A stretch of DNA of 64,000 nt from Otatea glauca (lineage: Eukaryota > Streptophyta > Magnoliopsida > Poales > Poaceae), in the NCBI GenBank assembly GCA_036346275.1, contig CM070719.1, positions 34,315,591-34,379,590 of the forward strand, in the 5' to 3' direction. A model generated the notes under the pieces. The model did not search any database and had not been told where the DNA came from. It saw only the letters and a program-made list of their open reading frames with translations. The position numbers and the translations under genes were made by a program. Of the stretch, positions 56,901 to 64,000 are shown one piece after another (positions within the stretch are counted from its first letter, which is position 1; each line of letters starts with the position of its first letter).

Positions 56901-58374
56901 ATGTAATGTCGTGTTTGGGTATAATCGCTAGCCTAATATTCTTGCTCAAGTCGTATGCGTTGGTTGTTTTCGATCTTTCAACCTATATATGATCTTTTGG
57001 AAAATGGTTGGTTATACTTTGCTAAAACCCTCAAACAAAACTATGGTTTGACGCTGGTGATTATTTGGCACTAGCCGGTTGTGCAAAAGGATATGCACGT
57101 AGCTAGGGTGGAGTATTGCCCGTGTCGGATTAAGGACCGAGTAATGGGACGGTGAATCCATGTTTCGTGCAACCATGAGGGTGGTATGGGACAGTCTTAG
57201 CCTATTAAGTTATTTAGTTGTGGCTTTGCATCTAAGGAAGGCGTGAGATTGCACAGCATTCCTGTTAGGTTTGTCTGTAGGGGTTTCTACATACCAATGC
57301 AACGGTGTACGCCTTGCCTTGGACAGAGGCGTGGTGTGTGTGTGATAAATGTGGATCCACGGCTTGGGTGAGTGTCTCTGTCTTCAGTGGCGAGGATAAC
57401 GTCCCGGCCGGTGTAAAGCCACGACTAGATAATGTAACGGCTCTGATGATCTCCTTGCCGACACACCAAAGGAAGTGTGTTAATTGGCTGGCGAAAGAGG
57501 TTGATCATTCCTCGTGGGTAAAGCCGCATAACTCTGCAGAGTATAAATCTAATCGATTAGCCGCGCCCGCGGTCAAGGGCACTTGGTGACGTTATTCCAT
57601 GCTAGAGTTTTGGTGCTTTCAAAAATGGGTGGTGGTTTTTGGAAACCATTTTTGTAACCATCTTTGGAGTCAAAGGATCGACATCGGGGTTGTATGCAGT
57701 CGGGTAGACTGGGTTGAAATCTGGAATATTTGCTTACATTTCTGTCTTTCAATTGCTTTTATTAAAATGCGATGTTGCAATCTATTATGCTTATCTATTT
57801 TATGTTTTCTTGCAACTGCAAAATAACCATAGCCATCATTTGCTCAACCTGCATAATTATTTAATTGCATCTGTGAACCAATATAAGTCTTGCTGAGTAC
57901 CAATGTACTCAATCTTGCATCTGCTGTCTCAGAGGAAGAAGACTGCGATCTGCCAGACGACGCTTTCTTTCAGGCAGGTCACGGGGGTTTCGACGATAGC
58001 CTCTTCTAGGTTGCCTAGTCAGTGCCTGAGGGTTTAGTGGGCAACCGCAAGGCATTTTGGAGTTTCAGTTTCTTTTGGTTTTCCGCTGTTATTTTCCGCT
58101 GTTAAAATGGTTTAAAATTGTACTGAACTTTGTATAACTATTTCAGTAATGTAAGTTCTTATGTGTGTTTGCGTGTATGATTTTGATACGAATGTTGTAA
58201 ACATGTGAGTGCTAGCTACTGATCCAGGGAATAGCACAGTAGTCACATGGAGGTTCCTGTTCGTCAGAACGGGGTCTCACAATCGCGTGCTTCGAGGGTC
58301 TTGCCAGAAGGTTTGTGGATGACTTGGAACTGTCGCTTGACGAGGGTGATAATCCCGGGGATCCTTCTACTTGA
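50918..58374 (+). pseudogene. Antisense extra ORF of the second Tat element, split by an LTR
   Basis: Starting at MASKPSSGGKDLALERK it shows a PF04195-type region: VVFVAFFHCGLCFPLLNSF, FVHLCEGYLGISPSLNLFRH, AGLTGWLIARDFIICRLSPL and HAWDYSG, spread over frames with several breaks. An acidic linker (52067-52240) and a lysine/glutamate-rich coiled coil (52926-53200) follow, separated by probable introns. At 53272 the frame is cut by the LTR. Removing the LTR and one ATCGC gives KAANYIACFEGLARRFVDDL and a stop at 58374, so the protein end is intact. The protein's role in the element is unknown. Confidence 0.75.
53273..58280 (+). mobile_element. Solo-LTR-like unit, long family B, copy 3
   Basis: The unit runs from TGTAACGACCTGAAAG to AACGGGGTCTCACA, with a perfect TSD ATCGC (53268-53272 and 58281-58285). 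It has no internal coding domain. It shares interior blocks with the units at 5720 and 25746 (on opposite strands), including CAACCATGAGGGTGGTATGG, but its termini differ, so it is a sister subfamily. GC-rich leader at 54120-55130; hairpins at 57462-57479 and 57895-57910. Confidence 0.8.
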
Positions 58375-59659
58375 AAATGCAGTTGTACAGACTGGCACTT
58401 TATCAATAGCACTTAATCAATTTGCCTGCCTATTGAGCTCTGCCTTCTATTTCTTTGTCGACAAAACAGAGTAACTCGAGTAGGTGCAAATCCAATTTAG
58501 CATTTAATAAATATCGTCAGGCCTGAAACATGTGCCCAATAGTATCTGCATACAAGGCTTGGAAAAAAATGCTCATTAGATAGCTTAGCCCCCGAGCAAT
58601 TGCTCGAAGAGGTTGCATATAATATGAACACTATATAAGTAAAAAGCTACGCGGCTTTTGCATACATTTATCAATCCTCCTGCTTAGACCTTGTAGTGAA
58701 CATAAACTTGTTGAGTAACACATGTAGAATTGACTAGAGGCTTAGTCTCCCGCCGTCCGCTGAACTTTAGATGTCTGACAATCTGGTGCTCGGGTGCGCG
58801 AATGATAGAGTTTCTCGAAGTCGAATTCAGGCATGGCCATCTTTTGGTTTTCATTCACTAACGTTCTAAATACGTGATCGAGTAAATGCGTGCAAAAATC
58901 ACATGTAAAAAGGAATTAAGAAGAGAAAAAGATTGTGCCTACCAAGAAAATAAAGCAAGGTATCGGGTTATCCATAGCCCCCGACTCCTTACTCGATGAT
59001 ATGTCATCGAGTAGGGAGTAGAATGATGTAAGCACAACATCACGATGTAGCCTTTGATTTTCTGCCAGATTGCGGGACCGAGCGAAAAAAATGAGGCATT
59101 AGCATCACAGATACGCGCTGACTCTCCGAACCTCTTATTCGAATAGTGTATTGACCTAAGAGTGGAGACAGGTAAAGGAAAAGATCGAACAATGCAGCTC
59201 CTGACGTTTCCCTCGATGCATTCATCAACCGAAGTGTCGAGTACATGCGTCGAAAAAGCGTGATGTAGCTCCCGACTCCTTAGTCGATGATACGTCATCG
59301 AGTGAGGAGTTGAGCCTGAGCATCGATCATATCGGCCTTCGTCCGTACACTTGGGACGGTCAAAGTAAGACATCCATTTCAACAGTTGGGCACTGTTGCC
59401 ACCTTTACGCTCGTTCAGCTTCCACGCAGTGCGTTATTTGGTCAATGACGGGAGTCGTCATCTCCTCGGTTTCTGCACTTGTGTGGAAAGCGCAACAAAC
59501 GCCTCGTGAATTGGAAACGACGCGGATCTTAGCGGATTTGTGACTTCAATGCGACTTGTTCCCTGGGCTATATATATAGATGGGACTCACAATCTGTTGT
59601 CACAACCTGACTTTGTTCTTGCCTTCTACTCATAATACTTTAGTTCTTCGGCTTCATTT
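58375..59659. other. Tat 3' region, non-coding, with a repeated palindrome
   Basis: Contains TAGCCCCCGACTCCTTA then the palindrome CTCGATGATATGTCATCGAG (about 58993), and a second, similar copy near 59281 (GTCGATGATACGTCATCGAG). No gene recognised. Confidence 0.5.
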
Positions 59660-59914
59660 ATGGTTTCCCCTCCACCATCTCCCCCGTCTGTGATTATCCT
59701 CGAAGAGTCATCTCCCCCGACACCGCTAGCGATAGTTTCTTCTAGGAGGATCATCATTTCCTCCGATGAGGAAAGCGAGATCGATTGGAAAGCTATCGAG
59801 GAGGAAGTATGGTCGGAGGAGGAGGAAGAGGTCACCAGCAGGCTGCGCGTCGTCGTCGGGAAAGATGAAGCGACTCCTTCCCTCGCGAGAGCAGATGCCG
59901 ACGCCAGAGCATGA
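59660..59914 (+). CDS. Small acidic ORF in the second Tat element
   Basis: 84 codons opening with MVSPPPSPPSVIILEESSPP, then an acidic EEVWSEEEEEV segment. It lies between the extra ORF and the end of pol, on the strand opposite pol. It may be an exon of the extra gene or a separate small gene. I know no function, and the frame is short. Confidence 0.35.
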   Translation: MVSPPPSPPSVIILEESSPPTPLAIVSSRRIIISSDEESEIDWKAIEEEVWSEEEEEVTSRLRVVVGKDEATPSLARADADARA

Positions 59915-60269
59915 GGGGAAGAAAGTGAAGCTACCGGCACCGGGGTGAAGCTCAAAACAGCTTCATCAGCCCGGCCTTTGCTCGTACTCCAAGTGCTTCT
60001 GGTGCTAGAAGGCTTTTGATGATGGAGAGGCCACCTTCTCCGTCGACAAGCGGTCGTGCCTTCGCCGTCTCGTCCGGCCCATACCGTGGGCGTAGGCCTA
60101 TCCTGGGGACTATCAGCTGCCAGCCCTCGAGTGAGCAAAGAAGGCAGCGCGACGCCTTCGAGGACAAGTAGTAGTTGGATATCTGCCTAAGATGCAATAT
60201 AATAGTTTTTGTTAGTTGAATATTAATGGAATCATACTTACCTGAGTTTCGGTCGTACCGCAAAATTTT

Positions 60270-61215
60270 TTTTTACGTGTAATACTTTCGCAACTGATCG
60301 ATGTTCCATGAGTTGTCGAGTATCGCACCTTCTGATGTCGATAGCTGCACCGATCCCGGCCGAGTTGCTTCGACCACTTTGTAGGGACCTTCCCACTTGG
60401 GCGAAAGCTTATTACGGTTGTCTTGCTTCTGCACCTTTCGTAGTACAAGATCTCCGACGATGAGCACTCTGTCCCGGACTCGTTGGCTATGATATCTTCT
60501 TAGGGCTTGTTGATACTTAGCCGCTCGAATGGATGCTCGATCCCGAAACTCTTCGAGTAAGTTTACGTCGTTTGCTCGCATCTGCTCCTGTTCCTCTTCC
60601 GAGTAGTTATCCACACGAGGTGATCTGAACGTTAACTCAGTCGGAAGCACTGCTTCGGCTCTGTAGACTAAGAAAAATGATGTTTCACCTGTGGCTCGAC
60701 TGGTCGATGTTCGTACAGCCCATAGTACCGAGGGGAGCTCCTTCACCCACCGGTTTGAGTAAGCGCTAAGCCTATAGAACATGCGGGTCTTGATCCCTTA
60801 CAGAATTAAACCATTGGCACGTTCGACCTAATCGTTACTCTGAGGATGAGCTACGGAGGTGAAACAAAGTTTGATACCCAATTCTTCACAAAAGACTGTG
60901 AAAGCGTTGCTCTTGAACTGGTTACCGTTATCTGTGATCACCCAATTAGGAATACCAAATCGAGTAACGATGCTCCTCATGAACTTCTTAGCCGCTTCTG
61001 AGGTGATGCTCCTATCTGGTTCAGCTTCGATCCACGTAGTGAATGTGTCGATTGCCACAAACAAGAACTTGTAACCTCCTTGGGCTCTTGGGAACGATCC
61101 CAAGATGTCCAAACCCCAGACGAAGAAAGGCCAAGATAGAGGAATAGTTTGCAGTGCTTGGGCTGGTCGGGTGGTTTGCTTGCCGTAGAACTGGCAGCTT
61201 TCACACTTTTTTACC
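60270..61215 (-). pseudogene. Integrase of the second Tat element
   Basis: The frame 60828-61112 carries MDILGSFP (first catalytic aspartate) and WVITDNGNQFKSN (second). CAG has become TAG just before VERANG, which holds the catalytic glutamate. The frame at 60273-60782 gives WVKELPSVLWAVRTS and the C-terminal LSPKWEGPYKVVEATRPGSV module, ending DQLRKYYT. The order and residues match the first Tat element. Confidence 0.85.
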
Positions 61216-61573
61216 AGCTCGCAAGCATCCTAGTGGGCAGTTGGCCAATAGAACCTCTGTCGAAAAACCTTTCTGACTAGGGTGTGATAGGACACGTGAT
61301 TGCCGCGGAAGCCTCTATGAACATGGAGCAATATTTTATTGCCCTCTTCCTAAGTGATTCACTTCATTAAAATTCGTTACTCCCTTTTCGATAGAGATTG
61401 CCGTCTACCAAAGCGTACAACTTGGATTTACGTGCAATTTTCTCGGCTATTGCATCATCATCAGGGACCTCCCGACCCTCGAGATATGCCTGGAATGGAG
61501 TCATCGAAGTCGGCTCGCATTCGAGTAGTGCAGCTTCCGCGTCTGCTAGTTCTGCCTCGCTTACTCGACCAGG

Positions 61574-62616
61574 CTACTGATCGAGTTGGTCAGCATCCGC
61601 TTCTCGCTCGGGAGAGACGGAGGGCTTGAGGAGCTTCTCGACAAAGGCTCCTGCGGGCGCGGTCGAGCGGGACGAAGCGAGCCTGGTAAGTTCATCGGCG
61701 GCATAGTTATCACATCGCCTGATGTGCTTTAACTCGAGCCCTTTGAACTTGTGCTCTAGCTTGCGAACCTCATTCAGATACGCCGCCATGTTGCTGTCCG
61801 AGCATTGGTACTCCTTTTGCACTTGGTTCACGACTAGCTGTGAGTCTTCTTTCACGAGTAATCGTTTGATCCCAAGTGACACTGCTATGCGAAACCCATT
61901 GACCAGTCTCTCGTATTTTGCAACATTGTTTGAAGCTTGGAAATCAAGCTGAATGATATATTTAACCTCCTCACTTGTCGGGGGTTTGAGATGCCAACCC
62001 CCAAGCCCTGGAGCATGAGAGAACCATCGAACAACATAGTCCAGTGATCATCGACCACTTTTTGCTCCTTTTCCTCGACATTTGTCCATTCCGTGATAAA
62101 GTCTGCCAAGACTCCCATCTTGAAGCTGGTCCATGGCGCGAAGTCGACCTTGAACTCGTTGAGTTCAACCACCCACTGTGCGATCCGCCCTATCACCTCT
62201 CGGTTGCGTATGACCTCCTTGAGTGGGTACGTCGTCATGACTATAATCTTGTGGGCCTGAAAGTAGTGCCGCAACTTTCGGGAAGTCATTAGGACGGCAT
62301 AGAGCATCTTTTGTACCTGAGGGTATCGCAGCTTTGCGCCGTGCAAGACCTCGCTCACGTAGTACACCGGCTTCTAGACTTTAGCTTTCTTTTCTACGCA
62401 ATCTCGTTTGGCTACCTGGATGGTGCTCACCACTTGAGGGGTAGCTGTAATATACAAAAATAGCTCTTCTTTTTCGTTAGGCGAGATCAGGACATATGGA
62501 GATGATAGATACCTTTTTAGGTCTTGAAAGGCTTCTTCTGCTTCTTGGGACCACTCAAAAACGTCCTGTTTTTTTAGTAGCTTGAAGAAAGGTAGCCCTC
62601 TCTCACCCATCCACAA
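61574..62616 (-). pseudogene. Dual RNase H of the second Tat element
   Basis: From 62616: LPFFKLLKKQDVFEWSQEAE, then YYVSEVLHGAKLRYPQVQKM and VLADFITEWTN (first RNase H). The second RNase H starts DHWTMLFDGSLML (aspartate kept), shifts frame near 61960, and continues ASNNVAKYERLV, where the expected catalytic glutamate is lysine. EDSQLVVNQVQKEY and CDNYAADELTRLASS keep the last two aspartates. The Glu-to-Lys change, the frameshift and stops show it is inactive. Confidence 0.85.
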
Positions 62617-63480
62617 GATGAATTAGCTGAGGGCTGCGATGCATCCCGTAAGCTTCTGCACCTCTCTTAGCGTCTGCGGAGAATGCATCTGGTCGATGTC
62701 CTCAATCTTGCACGGATTGGCCTCGATGCCTCAACTGGACACCAGGAAACCAAGAAGTTTTCCGGACGGAATGCCGAACTTACACTTCTCGGGGTTAAGC
62801 ATCATCCGATATATCCTGAGGTTACCGAATGTATCCTCGAGGTCGTTGATTAAGACGCTCCTAGTTTTTCACTTCACTATGATATCATCGATGTATGCTT
62901 CGACATTGCACCCGATTTGAGGTTTCAAGCAATTTTGAATACAACGTTGATACTAGCTCCAGCACATTTCGAACCAAAAGGCATCTTGACATAACAGAAT
63001 ACTTCAAACGGAGTGATAAAAGTAGTTTTTTCCTCATCTTCCGCAGACATGCTAATCTGATGATACCTCGAATAGGCATCTAGAAAACTTAACAGTTCAC
63101 AGCCCGTTGTGGAGTCCACTATTTGGTCGATGCGGGGGAGAGGAAAAGGATCTTTATGGCATGCTTTATTGAGGTCTATGTAGTTGATGCACATCCTCCA
63201 CTTGCCATTCAGCTTCTTGACGAGGATGGGGTTCGCCAGCCACATTGGGTGACGAACCTCCCAGATAAAGCTGGCCTTCAGGAGTTTGCCGACCTCCTCT
63301 TGGATAGCATGCTTCCTGTTTTCTGCAAATCTTCGTTGCTTCTGCACCACAGGCCTGGTGCTTGGTTCCATAGCTAACCGATGCTCGATCACCTCCCTAC
63401 GGACTCCGGGCATGTCGGACGGTTGCCACGCAAACACGTCACAGTTTGCCCTAAGAAAGGCGACGAGCTCGAGTTCCTAT
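62617..63480 (-). pseudogene. Reverse transcriptase of the second Tat element
   Basis: The frame at 62925-63437 reads MFAWQPSDMPGVRREVIEHR, WLANPILVKKLNGKWRMCIN, YIDLNKACHKDPFPLPRIDQ, SFLDAYSRYHQI and ITPFEVFCYVKMPFGSKCAG. After a frameshift the catalytic AYIDDIIV lies at 62875-62901 (YIDD codons 62884-62895). Several breaks follow before the RNase H. Confidence 0.85.
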
Positions 63481-64000
63481 TTGGGGTCGAGGTTGGCGCC
63501 TACCTTGACTGTCTTAGAGGGCTCTGCCAGATCAAGGGGCACCATCTTGACGTCTACCCTGGTCCTTTTACTTGCCTCGCCATCGTCGTCTCGGCCATTG
63601 TCGGCTTCCTTGGACTTTTGGCGCTTGGCTGCCTTGCCGCCGACGATGGACGTAGATTCTTCGGGGATCTCGGCTATCTCTAAACTCTTCTTGTCGCACC
63701 TGACAGCGGTGCATTGGTCCCCCTTGATGGTGAGGACCCCTCTTGGTGCCGGCATCTTGACAGTCTGATACGCGTAGTGCACCACTCCATGAACTTGACT
63801 AGCGTTGGGCATCCTAGGATCACGTTGTAAGCAATTTCGAAATCCGCCACGTTGAAGAGGATCTTCTCGGTGCAGAAGTTTTTCGGTGTGCCAAACATGA
63901 CTGGCAACTGGATTTGGCCGAGGGGCACCGATGAGGAATGCGGCGTGATGCTGTGGAACGGCTCAGCCCCGGCCTTGATCTCGGTCTGTGGGATTCCCAT
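63481..64000 (-). pseudogene. Protease and linker region of the second Tat element, cut by the window edge
   Basis: The frame 63680-64000 includes PLGQIQLPVMFGTPKNFCTE and FEIAYNVILGCPTLVKFM, the C-terminal strand region of gypsy proteases (the ILGRP/ILGCP motif). The frame 63477-63812 continues with GVLTIKGDQ and an acidic/basic linker. The DTGS-type active site would lie right of the window. Confidence 0.75.

Larger units (their letters stand above)
50397..64000 (-). mobile_element. Second Tat-lineage gypsy element, partial and decayed
   Basis: It has the same architecture as the first Tat element: polypurine tract, antisense extra ORF, then integrase, dual RNase H, reverse transcriptase and protease regions on the minus strand. 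It leaves the window at 64000 before gag. It is a different family from the first (protein similarity but little DNA identity by eye). A long LTR unit (53273-58280) sits in the extra ORF. Confidence 0.9.

Noticed and set aside
59626..60138. 170-codon minus-strand frame
   Set aside because: It overlaps the small acidic plus-strand frame. Its serine-rich translation looks like the complement of acidic codons and it lies outside pol.

Overview
This window is plant nuclear DNA, almost certainly from a grass. The evidence is the mix of mobile elements: Tat-lineage Ty3/gypsy elements with two RNase H domains and an antisense extra ORF, CACTA transposons with CACTAC termini, a Stowaway MITE, an L1-type LINE, and long LTRs beginning TGTAAC. 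I found no intact host gene. Nearly all of the sequence is explained by nested transposable elements. Most boundaries come from terminal sequences plus target-site duplications (TSDs) read directly from the window.

Left part, 1-3618: old intergenic DNA. It holds a MITE candidate, a tandem array of about 163 bp units lying between diverged inverted repeats, and a small tRNA-like patch.

3619-17819: a CACTA transposon (TSD AAA) that carries a decayed fragment of an FDM-type (factor of DNA methylation, XH domain) gene. Three later insertions interrupt it: a 5.2 kb solo-LTR-like unit (5720-10958, TSD GAATA), a 2.1 kb solo-LTR candidate (10969-13046), and a complete gag-only, non-autonomous LTR retrotransposon (13406-17667, TSD TATCC, Met-tRNA primer site). 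18171-20752 is a second CACTA (TSD TGA). 21053-24202 is a solo LTR (TSD CTTAT) inside a worn Copia-like LTR.

24880-48150: a four-level nest. A 5'-truncated LINE is split by a 5.4 kb LTR unit (25746-45580, TSD GTTTG). That unit is split by a Tat-type gypsy element (26663-41062, TSD CCCAA). Its polymerase gene is split in turn by a solo LTR (33997-36878, TSD GGTGA). A small CACTA (46524-47893, TSD TCT) sits in the LINE tail. Removing each insert with one TSD copy restores the host element's reading frame at the junction.

48150-50057: mostly unannotatable, with a Stowaway MITE and a 118 bp tandem duplication. 50058 to the right edge: a CACTA terminus, then a second, more decayed Tat element on the minus strand. 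It runs off the window and is split by a third long LTR unit (53273-58280, TSD ATCGC).

The strongest unexplained signal is shared by all five long LTR units. Each keeps two short hairpins with conserved loops and base changes on both sides of the stem, set in a wider conserved module. The RNA- or DNA-level role of this module is not evident from the sequence.
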